Source of the DNA: an uncultured Christensenellaceae bacterium
Lineage (GTDB): Bacteria; Bacillota; Clostridia; Christensenellales; Borkfalkiaceae
NCBI GenBank assembly: GCA_910587005.1
Contig: CAJULB010000002.1
Location: 124,001-188,000, forward strand
Reading direction: 5' to 3'
Length of the DNA stretch: 64,000 bases
Within the stretch, counting starts at the first letter, position 1, and each line of letters opens with the position of its first letter. The notes under the pieces are model-generated. The model worked only from the letters and a program-made list of their open reading frames with translations. It searched no databases and had not been told where the DNA came from. Both the position numbers and the translations under genes were made by a program. Of the stretch, positions 23,989 to 33,007 are shown piece after piece.

Positions 23989-24109
23989 GTGATATTTTGT
24001 AACAAAAACGGAAAAACGGTCGAAAAAGCGCGGTTTGTGGCGGTCAAACGCGGTTTTGACGCCGTGAAACCTAACAATTTGTAAAACATTTTGTTAAATA
24101 CGCTTAAAA

Positions 24110-24205
24110 GCCGTGTAAAAAGGCAAAGTAAATCACCCTCCCACCCTTTAATCACCCCGCCAAAGTCAGGGATAGAGTTTGAATGTTCTCCCGCCAAAGT
24201 CAGGA
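24110..24205. repeat. Degenerate GC-rich repeat module
   Basis: CACCCTTTAATCACCCCGCC-AAAGTCAGGGA followed by a second CCCGCCAAAGTCAGGAG. This is a degenerate form of the module seen at 28183, 56581 and 60055, in the 510-base gap between nrdD and the acyltransferase gene. Besides this, the NrdR boxes and a promoter, I see no gene in the gap. Confidence 0.5.
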
Positions 24206-24213
24206 GATAATGA

Positions 24214-24243
24214 TTGCGTTCTTTCATTTTTTTGTGCTATAAT
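24214..24243 (+). promoter_or_regulatory. Promoter of the acyltransferase gene
   Basis: TTGCGT (24214-24219), 18-bp spacer, TATAAT (24238-24243), about 40 bases before the start codon. Confidence 0.6.
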
Positions 24244-24283
24244 AATTGTACGATAAACAGTAATTTAACAAAGGAATAAAGTT

Positions 24284-25378
24284 ATGCGTAGTAGAAATAA
24301 TTTAGTTGAATTGGCGAGATTTCTATTCAGTATTTTAGTTGTCGGCTATCATATTCAAATGACTTTTTTAGGCGACGGCATAAATTTTTTTGAGAACGGC
24401 GCACTTGCCGTTGAGTTCTTCTTTCTGATTTCGGGTTATTTCCTTGCAAGGTCTATTGAAAAAATAAGCACAAAGGAAAGATATAACCCTGCGCTTGAAA
24501 GTTGTCGTTTTATGGGTAATAAGGTTAAAGGAATTTTGCCCACGCATTTAACGGCTATTATTGCGGTTATTGTCATAATACTTGCTTGTAATTTTGCCAA
24601 TTCGGGCAATATAATTCTGAACGGCTTGCCGAGTATATTTTTAGTGCAAATGGGCGGCGTATGGACGGAAGCCTATGCGAGCGCGCTCATAGTACCCGAA
24701 TGGTATTTGTCGTCAATGCTCTTATGTATGCTGTTTATAGTACCCATTGCATTGCTGTTAAGAAAGAAAATCAAGAAAGGAATTTTAGTAATTCCGATTT
24801 TGCTTGGCGTTTTAGGCGTTATTGCTGTTATTTATGGACTTTGTACGAATTGGGCGTTCACTACGACTTTTGTCTATGATTTAAGGGCTTGGGGCGAAAT
24901 GTGCGTAGGTATGTTTGCTTATTACCTTTCTACCGTCATAGCAAAAAAAGACTTAAAAGCCGCACCGTCGGTTATTTTGAAAGTTGTAGAAATGATTTGT
25001 TACTGTGCGCCTATAATACTCGGTTTTATTCCTATAAGTAAAAGTTTGGAACCCGTTTGTATGGTTGTCGCCGTAGTATGTGTATTTGTTGCAATCTCAA
25101 TTACATTCGCAGGCAAGGGCGTAGCTGTAACAAATTCAAAGGTAAATAAAGCGTTCGGCTATCTCGGCAGTTTGTCATTAGCAATATATCTGTTCCACCC
25201 CGTAATAATAACCTTGTTGGAATATGTCGGCGGTCTTGAAATATGGGCTATTTATTTAATTGTTTTTGCCGTATCTATTGTATCTGCCGTTATATTCAAT
25301 ATCGTTGTTATGCTTATCAAAAGGCTAATAAAATCAATTAAAAGCCGTAAAACAGAAAATACTGAAATTGCAAATTAA
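24284..25378 (+). CDS. Acyltransferase family 3 membrane protein
   Basis: The 364-residue product begins with the typical acyltransferase-3 pattern: NNLVELARFLFSILVVGYHI (conserved Arg and His), then a long hydrophobic FFFLISGYFLARS. About ten membrane segments cover the chain, with a basic C-terminal tail (KRLIKSIKSRKTE). Family members transfer acyl groups, usually acetyl, to sugars of the cell wall, capsule or exopolysaccharide. No SGNH domain follows, so it is the short form. AAAGGA precedes ATG 24284. There are no neighbouring glycan genes to name the substrate. Confidence 0.88.
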   Translation: MRSRNNLVELARFLFSILVVGYHIQMTFLGDGINFFENGALAVEFFFLISGYFLARSIEKISTKERYNPALESCRFMGNKVKGILPTHLTAIIAVIVIILACNFANSGNIILNGLPSIFLVQMGGVWTEAYASALIVPEWYLSSMLLCMLFIVPIALLLRKKIKKGILVIPILLGVLGVIAVIYGLCTNWAFTTTFVYDLRAWGEMCVGMFAYYLSTVIAKKDLKAAPSVILKVVEMICYCAPIILGFIPISKSLEPVCMVVAVVCVFVAISITFAGKGVAVTNSKVNKAFGYLGSLSLAIYLFHPVIITLLEYVGGLEIWAIYLIVFAVSIVSAVIFNIVVMLIKRLIKSIKSRKTENTEIAN

Positions 25379-25560
25379 ACTCAATATAAAAATATAACCG
25401 CTAAATTTCAATTTTGCTTTGTGAATAATGCGTATTCAAAAAGCTCCCGAACAAATTGTTCGGGAGCTTTTTATAATCGTATGTCTAATCCCTACGGAAC
25501 ACGCCCTTTACGGGCGGGGGATTAAAAGAGTGCGGAAAAAATTAAGCAACCGGCAATAAA

Positions 25561-25728
25561 TTATTCGTCTATGCTTTTTTTGCCGTCGATTTCGTTATAC
25601 ATTTTATGAAACAGCGCGACCTCTTCGGGGTCGAGGGCAATCCGCTGGAAAAGTCCGGTGCACTCGTTCGCGCTTGCGCATTTTTCAAATACTTCGTTTT
25701 TAAGCTTATAGCCTTTTTTGTTTCCCAT
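25561..25728 (-). CDS. Hypothetical 55-residue protein
   Basis: ATG 25728 to TAA 25561. The peptide MGNKKGYKLKNEVFEKCASA is followed by NECTGLFQRIALDPEEVALF, HKMYNEIDGKKSIDE: soluble, charged and with the look of a coding sequence. It lies 33 bases downstream of the ATP-grasp gene in the same direction, so it may be the last gene of that operon. The ribosome binding site is weak. Family unknown. Confidence 0.5.
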   Translation of the reverse strand: MGNKKGYKLKNEVFEKCASANECTGLFQRIALDPEEVALFHKMYNEIDGKKSIDE

Positions 25729-25761
25729 ACAAACATTATGCGCTTAAAAAATCATTTTTAT

Positions 25762-26682
25762 TCACCCGCCGTAAATTTCGTTACAGATATGCCGTGCGTA
25801 AGCTTTTGCAACGTTTACGCCCGTAACGCGCTCTATACCGCCGAAAAACGCGTTAGAATTCACCTCGCAGATATAATACCCGTCTTTGCCGAAAAGCACG
25901 TCAATACCGCAGTATTCAAGCCCTAAAATTTGCGCTGTTTTTACGCATAGCCGAGCCATATCCGCGGGGCAATCGAATTTTTCGCCCTTTCCGCCCAACT
26001 CTATATTCGAACGGAAATCTTTATTTGAAACGCGCTTCATAGCCGCAACAACCTTTCCGCCTATAACTATCACACGCGCGTCCTTGCCCGCGCTTTCCTT
26101 TATAAACCGCTGAAAAATATGCGGGGTAAGTTTAAGCTTATTTGCAAAATTTTCAAGCTGAACGCGGTTGTCCGCCTTATAAACGCCCTTACCGAGCGAG
26201 CCGTAGCTTTCCTTTATAATCACGGGGTAGCCGATAGCCCGTTCGACTTTGTCAAGGTATTCCACGCAGACGGGCGCGGTTTCGTCGTAGCACAAAAGCC
26301 CGAACACTGTTGCAGGCATGGGGATACCGTTTTGCGATAAAAGAATGTGAGTAACCGCTTTATCGTCGCACGCGCGGATTGCGGAATGGCTGTTGAACAG
26401 CCTTAGCCCCGATTTTTCCAAAAGCTGCGAGCAGTATTTGTCCTTGTCAAGATACACGCAAAAATCGTACCCCTCCGCCCCGCCGGCAATTTCGCCGAAG
26501 CCGTTTACGCAAAGCGGAAAAGCGCCGTTGCGGACGATATCGGCCTGCACGCCCAGCGCGGAAAGCTCCTCTTTAAGCCGTTGCGGCTGGTTAAGCGCGG
26601 TATCAAGCGAGGAATACGCGTTTATTAAAATAAGTCCGCGGTTGAAAAATTTGTCAGCGCCACGGTTTTTTGAAATACTCAT
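25762..26682 (-). CDS. RimK-like ATP-grasp ligase
   Basis: The 306-residue product has the ATP-grasp layout: an N-terminal domain with a variable ligand site, then VIKESYGSLGKGVYK (the glycine-rich ATP-binding loop), QRFIKESAGKDARVIVIGGK, and the metal-binding end GIDVLFGKDGYYICEVNSNA. This pattern fits the RimK/LysX group, which joins an amino acid (often glutamate) to a carboxyl group on a protein, peptide or cofactor. The substrate here is unknown. Its start overlaps the stop of the upstream membrane-protein gene (ATGA), indicating translational coupling. Confidence 0.88.
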   Translation of the reverse strand: MSISKNRGADKFFNRGLILINAYSSLDTALNQPQRLKEELSALGVQADIVRNGAFPLCVNGFGEIAGGAEGYDFCVYLDKDKYCSQLLEKSGLRLFNSHSAIRACDDKAVTHILLSQNGIPMPATVFGLLCYDETAPVCVEYLDKVERAIGYPVIIKESYGSLGKGVYKADNRVQLENFANKLKLTPHIFQRFIKESAGKDARVIVIGGKVVAAMKRVSNKDFRSNIELGGKGEKFDCPADMARLCVKTAQILGLEYCGIDVLFGKDGYYICEVNSNAFFGGIERVTGVNVAKAYARHICNEIYGG

Positions 26683-27293
26683 CTGCTTTTTAAATAATTT
26701 TTAAGCGCTCGCTTTTCGGGCTCGCCGTTGACTATAATGTTTATTTGCCTGCCTTTTTTTCTGCCGCTTGCCGCAACGTAGGCAACAGACTTGTACTTTG
26801 CGCCGCGCTCTACCGCCAGTTTCACGAAAGTACGGCTTAGCCTGTCCACAATTTCCGCCGCAATAAACGAACGGCGCATCGCCGAAAGTCTGCCGAACGG
26901 CGAGAAATCGAAAATGATTTTTTCTTTATAACTGTTAACCCTGATTTCGGCGGAATTGCTTGCCGCAAGCATATAAAACGTGAGTGAATCGCGCTCGGGG
27001 TGCATAAGCGCGGCGTTTTCGATAAACACGTCGCGGATATAGTCCTTTAAAAGCTTGTCCAGCCCGCCGCCGAACTTAATGTTGCAGAAAGCCGCTCCGC
27101 CCGCCCCCGCAGTCATTAATAAAGGCGCGGCGATAAGCGTTGAAAGACGGAGCGCGGGGATATTTAGCGCCGTTCCCACAGAAAAACCTATTATAAAATA
27201 GCCGAGGGAAGCTCCGCAGAATACCGTTGCGATTGTGCCGATAAGCTCGCCGAGTTTAAGTTTTTTTATGCGTTGCACGTTTAACTGAGCCAT
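26679..27293 (-). CDS. Membrane protein coupled to the ATP-grasp ligase
   Basis: The 204-residue product has two hydrophobic segments, about residues 18-40 (TIATVFCGASLGYFIIGFSV) and 49-72. A soluble C-terminal domain of about 120 residues contains RDSLTFYMLAASNSAEIRVN and ends with many Lys/Arg. Family not recognised. The last codons overlap the ATP-grasp start by four bases, so the two proteins are likely made together. The soluble domain may be a substrate or partner of the ligase, which is inference. No strong Shine-Dalgarno precedes ATG 27293. Confidence 0.75.
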   Translation of the reverse strand: MAQLNVQRIKKLKLGELIGTIATVFCGASLGYFIIGFSVGTALNIPALRLSTLIAAPLLMTAGAGGAAFCNIKFGGGLDKLLKDYIRDVFIENAALMHPERDSLTFYMLAASNSAEIRVNSYKEKIIFDFSPFGRLSAMRRSFIAAEIVDRLSRTFVKLAVERGAKYKSVAYVAASGRKKGRQINIIVNGEPEKRALKNYLKSR

Positions 27294-27339
27294 AATAAAT
27301 ACAGTATAAATTTAATTTTTGCGTTCGTCAATATTTTTA

Positions 27340-27368
27340 TTGAAAATTTCACGCAAATCGGCTATAAT
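27340..27368 (+). promoter_or_regulatory. Promoter of the HNH-like gene
   Basis: TTGAAA (27340-27345), 17-bp spacer, TATAAT (27363-27368). The expected transcription start falls almost on the GTG at 27375. Confidence 0.75.
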
Positions 27369-27374
27369 ACAGCG

Positions 27375-27803
27375 GTGAAGCTTAATTTTGAAATGGTGCC
27401 GGACAGTTGCTGGTACAGCAATTTAAGAAGTTTGCTTTCCCCCGCGCAATGGGATATTGTGCGGAAAGAGGCGTACGCGCGTGCAGACGGAAGGTGTATG
27501 ATTTGCGGGGCGCAAACGCGGAGACTTGAAGCGCACGAGCGTTGGGAATACGATGAAAAGAACTGCGTGCAGACTTTGGCGGACGTGGTGGCAATTTGCA
27601 AAAGCTGTCACGAGGTGATACATATAGGCAGAACCCAGCTTATAGGCAGAGAGCGTGAAGCCGAGGCGCATTTTATGAAGGTGAACAATTGCAGTTACGC
27701 GGAATACCGCAGAGCTTTGGGCGAGGCAACGGAAACGCACCGCCGCCGAAACAAGGTTGCGGAGTGGTCGCTTGATTTATCTTACCTTAAAAAATTCTGT
27801 TAA
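27375..27803 (+). CDS. HNH-like zinc protein
   Basis: The 142-residue product (GTG start) has MVPDSCWYSNLRSLLSPAQW at the N-terminus, then CMICGAQ and CKSCHEVIHIG around a central HERWEYD. This double CxxC with His residues is the zinc frame of HNH-type nucleases. A conserved C-terminal DLSYLKKF follows. The length matches a small HNH-like family of unknown role found in many bacteria. The start is uncertain: GTG 27375 lies only about 7 bases past the -10 box, so the message may be leaderless. An in-frame ATG lies at 27393. No Shine-Dalgarno is seen for either. Confidence 0.8.
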   Translation: MKLNFEMVPDSCWYSNLRSLLSPAQWDIVRKEAYARADGRCMICGAQTRRLEAHERWEYDEKNCVQTLADVVAICKSCHEVIHIGRTQLIGREREAEAHFMKVNNCSYAEYRRALGEATETHRRRNKVAEWSLDLSYLKKFC

Positions 27804-27827
27804 ATTATCTGTTAAAATTAATGGAAC

Positions 27828-27865
27828 GCGGGGGCGCGCTTTTTTGCAAAAAAGCGCGCCCCCGC
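27828..27865 (+). terminator. Terminator after the HNH-like gene
   Basis: An 18-bp perfect stem (27828-27845 and 27848-27865) rich in GC with an internal T-run, 25 bases after the stop. Confidence 0.8.
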
Positions 27866-27983
27866 TGTTTGTCAGCCAAATTGTTCTTTTTATTTTAATA
27901 TACTCTTTTATAGAGTTTGTTCCCCATTTTACTTAATTAAAATGTAAAATCTTTTATGGATTTATTCAAAAATGGAGTTAAAA

Positions 27984-28178
27984 ATGAAATTTACGCAAAA
28001 GCAGAAAACAGCGTTAACGCTTTACAATAATTTTATAGAAACGCTTACTGAAAAACAGATTATAATGTTTGAAGAAGTTTTGGATAATCTTTTTGAATTA
28101 AATGACGAATTTGCCCAAAAAGACTTTAAACAAGGCTTAAAGCTTGGTTTTAATGTTGCGGTAGATAGTTTGAGATAG
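27984..28178 (+). CDS. Small hypothetical protein (DUF6809-like)
   Basis: The start chosen is ATG 27984, with GGAG 6 bases upstream; ATG 27972 is also in frame. The 64-residue product is helical and charged (MKFTQKQKTALTLYNNFIET ... FKQGLKLGFNVAVDSLR). The C-terminal FKQGLKLG pattern resembles small DUF6809-type proteins common in Clostridia; this match is from memory and tentative. No function is known. Confidence 0.6.
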   Translation: MKFTQKQKTALTLYNNFIETLTEKQIIMFEEVLDNLFELNDEFAQKDFKQGLKLGFNVAVDSLR

Positions 28179-28182
28179 CCCC

Positions 28183-28314
28183 CACCCCCCTTAATCCCCC
28201 CGCCAAAGGCAGGGGGTAATAATGTGGTAAAAATATCCCCCGCTTGGGCGGGGGAACACAAGGGGGTGGGATTGCTTATAACAATCAGATTCTTCGCTGT
28301 CGCTCAGAATGACA
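28183..28314. repeat. Compound dispersed repeat: GC hairpin module plus CAGATTCTTC unit
   Basis: CACCCCCCTTAATCCCCCCG with a GGCAGGGGGT return arm (28183-28213), a second CCCCCGC/GCGGGGG hairpin near 28236-28252, and the unit CAGATTCTTCGCTGTCGCTCAGAATGACA (28286-28314). Degenerate AGAATG-CA units follow to about 28370. It fills most of the gap before glpK. The same order recurs at 56579 and 60053. Confidence 0.8.
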
Positions 28315-28400
28315 CATAAAACAAAATGCTCAGAATGCCACAGTAGGAAATACGTTCAGAATGACAAAAGGGGCGCGGCGGCGCTTAATATATTCGGGGG

Positions 28401-28429
28401 TTGAAATTTATGGCGGGGCGTGGTATAAT
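28401..28429 (+). promoter_or_regulatory. Promoter of glpK
   Basis: TTGAAA (28401-28406), 17-bp spacer, TATAAT (28424-28429). AAGGAG lies 6 bases before the ATG at 28465. Confidence 0.8.
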
Positions 28430-28464
28430 CGGTTCGACTGAAACATCATTTTAAGGAGAACGCT

Positions 28465-29946
28465 ATGGACTACGTTCTTGCGCTTGACCAGGGCACTACG
28501 AGCACGCGCGCGATTATATTCGATACCAACGGCGGAATTGTTGCCTCCGCCCAGCAGGAGTTCAGACAGATTTACCCCAAATTAGGCTGGGTGGAGCATT
28601 CACCGAAGGATATTATGGGGTCTGCGGTGGGAGTTATCAGCGAGGCGCTGGTGCGCGCCAACCTTACCGCGGCGGAAATTTCGGCTATGGGCATAACCAA
28701 CCAGCGCGAAACGACCTTTGTATGGGACAGAAAAACGGGAAAACCCGTTTGCAACGCTATTGTATGGCAATGCCGGCGCACCGCCGACTACTGCAAAAAA
28801 CTGAAGGACGACGGGTTTGCCGAAAAGATTTACAATAAGACCGGACTTGTGCCGGACGCGTACTTTTCGGCAACCAAAATTAAGTGGATACTCGACAATA
28901 TTGATGGGGCAAGGGCGCGCGCGGAGCGCGGTGAGCTGCTGTTCGGCACGGTTGACACGTTCATTTTATGGCAACTGTCCAAGGGCAGAATTTTTGCAAC
29001 CGACTACACAAACGCAAGCCGTACAATGCTTTTCAACATACACTCTTTAAAGTGGGATACGGAGCTTTTGCGGTTGTTCGATATCCCCTTCTCAATGCTG
29101 CCGGAGGTGCACCCCAGCGGACACTTTTACGGCGAAACGGACAAAAGCTTTTTCGGCTCGCCCATACCCGTGTGCGGTGTTGCGGGCGACCAGCAGGCGG
29201 CTTTGTTCGGGCAGACGTGCTTTGAGGCGGGCGACGTTAAAAACACCTACGGCACGGGGTGCTTTTTGCTTATGAACACGGGGCGGCGGGCGGTTAAAAG
29301 CCGAAACGGACTTGTGACCACTTTGGGCGCTGGGCTGACCGACAAGCCCGATTACGTGCTGGAAGGCTCGGTTTTCGTTGGCGGGGCGGTTGTGCAGTGG
29401 CTGCGCGACGAAATGAAGATTATATCCTCCGCAGAGGACAGCGAAAATAAGGCGCGCTCGGTTGCAGACAGCGGCGGCGTGTACATTGTGCCCGCGTTTA
29501 CGGGGTTGGGCGCGCCGTACTGGGATGCCGAGGCGCGCGGAACGGTTACGGGAATTACGAGGGGCACCACTCCCGCGCACATTGTGCGGGCGGCTTTGGA
29601 GGGAATTGCGTACGAGGTATGCGATTTGGTTGAGGCAATGGAAAAGGACGCGGGAATTAAGCTTGCCCGACTTGCGGTTGACGGGGGCGCGTGCAAAAAC
29701 GATTTTCTGATGCAGTTTCAGGCGGATATATTAAACTGCGAGGCGGTGCGACCGAGGGTTGCGGAAACAACGGCTTTGGGGGCGGCGTATCTTGCGGGGC
29801 TGTGCAAGGGGGTTTGGAAAGGGCCTGACGAAATTAAAAAGAATACGGCTTTGGACAGGGTTTTCACCCCGAATATGACCGAGTTAACGCGGTTTGAGCT
29901 GTTGAACGGCTGGAAAAACGCGGTTCTTAAAACGAGGGCAAAATAA
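28465..29946 (+). CDS. glpK: Glycerol kinase
   Basis: The 493-residue product has the length and motifs of FGGY-family glycerol kinase: [13 protein letters not shown] at the N-terminus, [22 protein letters not shown], the C-terminal signature [12 protein letters not shown] and [15 protein letters not shown]. It phosphorylates glycerol to sn-glycerol 3-phosphate. It stands alone, with its own promoter and strong AAGGAG site; no glpF, glpD or dhaKLM is nearby. The conserved His phosphorylated by PTS HPr in Firmicutes would lie around residue 230 (the stretch here reads [12 protein letters not shown]); I cannot confirm it without an alignment. Confidence 0.97.
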   Translation: MDYVLALDQGTTSTRAIIFDTNGGIVASAQQEFRQIYPKLGWVEHSPKDIMGSAVGVISEALVRANLTAAEISAMGITNQRETTFVWDRKTGKPVCNAIVWQCRRTADYCKKLKDDGFAEKIYNKTGLVPDAYFSATKIKWILDNIDGARARAERGELLFGTVDTFILWQLSKGRIFATDYTNASRTMLFNIHSLKWDTELLRLFDIPFSMLPEVHPSGHFYGETDKSFFGSPIPVCGVAGDQQAALFGQTCFEAGDVKNTYGTGCFLLMNTGRRAVKSRNGLVTTLGAGLTDKPDYVLEGSVFVGGAVVQWLRDEMKIISSAEDSENKARSVADSGGVYIVPAFTGLGAPYWDAEARGTVTGITRGTTPAHIVRAALEGIAYEVCDLVEAMEKDAGIKLARLAVDGGACKNDFLMQFQADILNCEAVRPRVAETTALGAAYLAGLCKGVWKGPDEIKKNTALDRVFTPNMTELTRFELLNGWKNAVLKTRAK

Positions 29947-29967
29947 TCAAGGCGGTAAATAAAAAAA

Positions 29968-29995
29968 CGCCCCGCGGGCTGTTGCCCGCGGGGCG
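29968..29995. terminator. Terminator shared by glpK and the MATE gene
   Basis: CGCCCCGCGGGC-TGTT-GCCCGCGGGGCG lies between convergent genes. On the minus strand it is followed by TTTTTTTATTT, so it mainly serves the MATE gene. Confidence 0.8.
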
Positions 29996-30002
29996 CGTTA
30001 TA

Positions 30003-31460
30003 TTACTTTTTATACTTCATTAACAGCACATACCTGATAAACGGATATGAAAGCAACAGCACCGAGCCGAACCATGCCGCGGGGTCGGCAAAGCAAAGCG
30101 CGATAAACGCGGCGGAGCTTGCCTGACAGTTAATTGCGCCGCCGTTGATTGCCGCGGGAAGCAAAAGACAGATTAAAATTCTTGCAACAAGCTCAACCGT
30201 GCCCGAAAGCAGTGAAAACAGCGGTTTTTCCACGCCCTGCGCGGCGCTCCTCCATACGAAAAGCAAGCCGAGAAGGAAGTAAAAGCTCAAAGCGACGTAC
30301 AGATAGCGGTTGCCGAAGCTTATAGACTGCGCGGTGACTTTATCGGCGCTTAAAAATATGTACTGGTAGGCGCCGTTTACCGTAAGCAGCAGCCCCGCGC
30401 CCGCAAACAGCGCATACATTATAATTGCAATCAATGTTGCCTGCAAAACTCCTCTGCGTATGCGCTTATACTCGCCCCCGCCGTAGTTCTGGGCGGTGAA
30501 GCTGACTACTCCCGCTCCGAGCGCGTTCATAGGCGACATTAACAGACTGCCGAGCTTGCAAGCCGCGCCGTAGCCGTTCTGCGCGGGGTTACCCGCGACC
30601 ATTACTCCCTCCGCGGTTAAGTCGAATTTGACAAGCTCGCCCTGCATAACTATGATTCCTATTGCGAGCACGGAAAACTGCAATCCCAGCGGTACACCCT
30701 GATATATGTGGCGGTTAAGCTCGTTTAAGCTTAATTTGAAGTCCTCTTTTTTAAGGCGCAGATTTTTGTATTTTACGAACGTATAAATAAAGCACGCCAC
30801 CGTGCTGAGCCCCTGCGCAGTGACCGTTGCCGCCGCCGCGCCGATTACTCCCCAGCGGAAAACCATTATAAACAGAAGGTCAAGCCCGACGTTTAAAACC
30901 GTGGAAATAAACAGAAAGACAAGCGGTGTTACGGAATCGCCCACGCTTCTTAAAACAGAGCAGATGAAGTTGTAGAACATCTGCGCGATTATGCCTAAAA
31001 AAATCACAAAGCAGTAATTGTACGCCGCTTTGAACACAAGCGGATTGTCCGGCGTTACGTTTATCCACTTTAAAAGCGGTTTTAAACAGAAAACCGAAAC
31101 CACGGTAAGTATTACGGTTACGCACGCGCTTAAAATTATCTGCGCCGCAAAAGACTTGCGCACGCCCGCCCCGTCGCCCTCGCCCACGCGGTTGGAGGTG
31201 ATTACCGAAAAGCCCGCCGTACAGCCGAACGCGAATTGCAGGAATATGAAAATGAGCGGGGAAACGTCGTTGACGCCCGCTACCTCGTCCGCGGTGAGCG
31301 TTTGACCGCAGATTGCCGCGTCGCTTATGGTGTAGACCTGCTGTAAAAGATATGAAAATATTATAGGCAAAGAGAATAAAAGCAATGCTTTCCACTCTTT
31401 GCCCTTACGTAAATCTACGGGTTGCGTTAAATTTTTAAATTTTTCCCTGATGCCTGACAT
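30003..31460 (-). CDS. MATE family efflux transporter
   Basis: The 485-residue product has about 12 membrane segments in two halves, as expected for MATE exporters. The first half begins with LLLFSLPIIFSYLLQQVYTI, carrying the conserved early Gln, and contains RVGEGDGAGVRKSFAAQI; the second has VSFTAQNYGGGEYKR, the matching loop. These proteins export cationic drugs or metabolites using Na+ or H+ gradients. Substrate unknown. It lies 24 bases downstream of a small conserved gene (31485-31688), so the two are probably co-transcribed. Confidence 0.92.
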   Translation of the reverse strand: MSGIREKFKNLTQPVDLRKGKEWKALLLFSLPIIFSYLLQQVYTISDAAICGQTLTADEVAGVNDVSPLIFIFLQFAFGCTAGFSVITSNRVGEGDGAGVRKSFAAQIILSACVTVILTVVSVFCLKPLLKWINVTPDNPLVFKAAYNYCFVIFLGIIAQMFYNFICSVLRSVGDSVTPLVFLFISTVLNVGLDLLFIMVFRWGVIGAAAATVTAQGLSTVACFIYTFVKYKNLRLKKEDFKLSLNELNRHIYQGVPLGLQFSVLAIGIIVMQGELVKFDLTAEGVMVAGNPAQNGYGAACKLGSLLMSPMNALGAGVVSFTAQNYGGGEYKRIRRGVLQATLIAIIMYALFAGAGLLLTVNGAYQYIFLSADKVTAQSISFGNRYLYVALSFYFLLGLLFVWRSAAQGVEKPLFSLLSGTVELVARILICLLLPAAINGGAINCQASSAAFIALCFADPAAWFGSVLLLSYPFIRYVLLMKYKK

Positions 31461-31484
31461 ACTGCGCCTGACGTCTTTTTTAGT

Positions 31485-31688
31485 TTATTTTTTGTATTGT
31501 TTGGTTGAATCGGGCGCCGTATATGCGCCGTTTAAGCCCGTTTCGGCGGTTTGTACCGCATTGCCGTTATTGCCGTTCGGTTCGGCGCCGTTAAGCTCGG
31601 CAAGCATTTGCGCAAGGCGGTCTTCCGAAAGGTTTTCGCTTACAGGGGCAAGCTTGCCGTATGCGAGTTTGTCGTGGTGAATGGTCAT
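31485..31688 (-). CDS. Small conserved hypothetical protein
   Basis: A 67-residue product with CGGAG 5 bases before ATG 31688, so it is very likely translated. The N-terminal half (MTIHHDKLAYGKLAPVSENL) looks conserved and ordered, while the C-terminal half is low-complexity (PNGNNGNAVQTAETGLNG). There is no signal or membrane segment. It sits between the Sel1 gene and the MATE gene, all read leftward. Function unknown. Confidence 0.7.
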   Translation of the reverse strand: MTIHHDKLAYGKLAPVSENLSEDRLAQMLAELNGAEPNGNNGNAVQTAETGLNGAYTAPDSTKQYKK

Positions 31689-31712
31689 AATAACTCCGAA
31701 AAAATCCGCGAA

Positions 31713-32909
31713 CTATTTTAAATACTTTTTGAATTTGAGTTTTTTGAGTTTTTTCTTAGCGTCCTCGTGGTCACGCGAAGCCGCCGAAATATACATTTCC
31801 GCCGCGGTTTGCAGGTCCTTTTCCACTCCCATACCTTCCTCGTAGCAAAGCCCGAGGGCGTACTGCGCGTCCTCGTTACCGTCCGCCGCAGCCATACTGA
31901 AATATCTTACCGCCTCTTCGGGGTCGCAGGAAACTCCGTCGCCCGTGGCATAGCACATACCCGCCTGATAACAGCACAGGGTGTGACCTTCCTTTGCGCC
32001 CATTAAAAAGTAGTTTGCGGCTTCGGCAAGGTTTCTTTCAACTCCGTCGCCGTAAGTATAGCAAAGACCGAGATTGTACATTGCGTCGTTATTGCCGAGC
32101 TGTACGGCCGCGCGGTACATAAGTATTGCCGTTGCCATATCCTCGGCAACGCCTTCGCCGTACTGATAGCAAAAGCCCATATTGCAAAAAGCCTGATGGT
32201 ATTTTTGCTGCATAGAAGCTTTATACCACTTTACCGCTTCGGTAAGGTTTTTTTCGACTCCGTCGCCGTACTGGTAACAATAGCCTATATAGCACATTGC
32301 TTTGCCGTGGTTCTGCGCCGCGGCGAGGCGGTACCATTTAAGCGCTTCCTGTATATCGCGCTTTACGCCCCTGCCGTAATCGTAAAACCAGCCCACGCTA
32401 AACTGCGCGTCGGCATTACCCGCATCCGCGGCAAGGCGCATTATTCTTAAAGCCTCATGCACGTCCGGTTCAACCCCTATACCGTAAAGATAGCAGTTTG
32501 CAAGGTTGACCTGAGCTTTTGCAAAACCGTGTTCCGCCGACTTGGAATACCATTTGAAGGCTTCGTTCCCGTTCTTATTGACGCCTTCGCCTTCCTCGTA
32601 AAGCTTACCCAACTCGTTCTGGGCGGAAGCGTACCCCTTAACCGCAACGGTAAAAAACAGCTGTGCGGCTTTTTCCGCGTTCTTTTCAACGCCTAAGCCG
32701 TGAAGATAACACATTGCAAGGCAGTAAATTGCGTCCTGATTGCCCTTTTCAGCCGATTTGTTGAGCCAGAATATACCGTCTATCGGGTTTGGCTCGATTT
32801 CGATATTTTCCGCCTTTAAATCTATAAGTCCCAAATAAATTCTGCCCAGCAGGCACTGCGATTCCGCGTTGCCGTCCTCGGCTTCTTCCCGCAAGCTTAC
32901 TATATCCAC
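31713..32909 (-). CDS. Sel1-repeat protein
   Basis: The start chosen is GTG 32909 (VDIVSLREEAEDGNAESQCL), because AAAGGAG lies 8 bases upstream; an open frame continues to 32984 without a better site. The 398-residue product is almost entirely Sel1-like repeats of about 36 residues, roughly ten copies, each with A..YxLGxCYxxGxGVExD...A..WY..AA. These helical hairpins stack into a solenoid for protein binding. No signal peptide or catalytic domain is present, so it is probably a cytosolic adaptor. Partner unknown. Confidence 0.9.
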   Translation of the reverse strand: MDIVSLREEAEDGNAESQCLLGRIYLGLIDLKAENIEIEPNPIDGIFWLNKSAEKGNQDAIYCLAMCYLHGLGVEKNAEKAAQLFFTVAVKGYASAQNELGKLYEEGEGVNKNGNEAFKWYSKSAEHGFAKAQVNLANCYLYGIGVEPDVHEALRIMRLAADAGNADAQFSVGWFYDYGRGVKRDIQEALKWYRLAAAQNHGKAMCYIGYCYQYGDGVEKNLTEAVKWYKASMQQKYHQAFCNMGFCYQYGEGVAEDMATAILMYRAAVQLGNNDAMYNLGLCYTYGDGVERNLAEAANYFLMGAKEGHTLCCYQAGMCYATGDGVSCDPEEAVRYFSMAAADGNEDAQYALGLCYEEGMGVEKDLQTAAEMYISAASRDHEDAKKKLKKLKFKKYLK

Positions 32910-33007
32910 CTTGATGTCTCCTTTTGTTAAATTAAGGGGAGTAAAACCTCCCCTTAACCGATAAGTTTTAATAAATTTTACCACACGCGTATGAGTTTGT
33001 AAATTGT

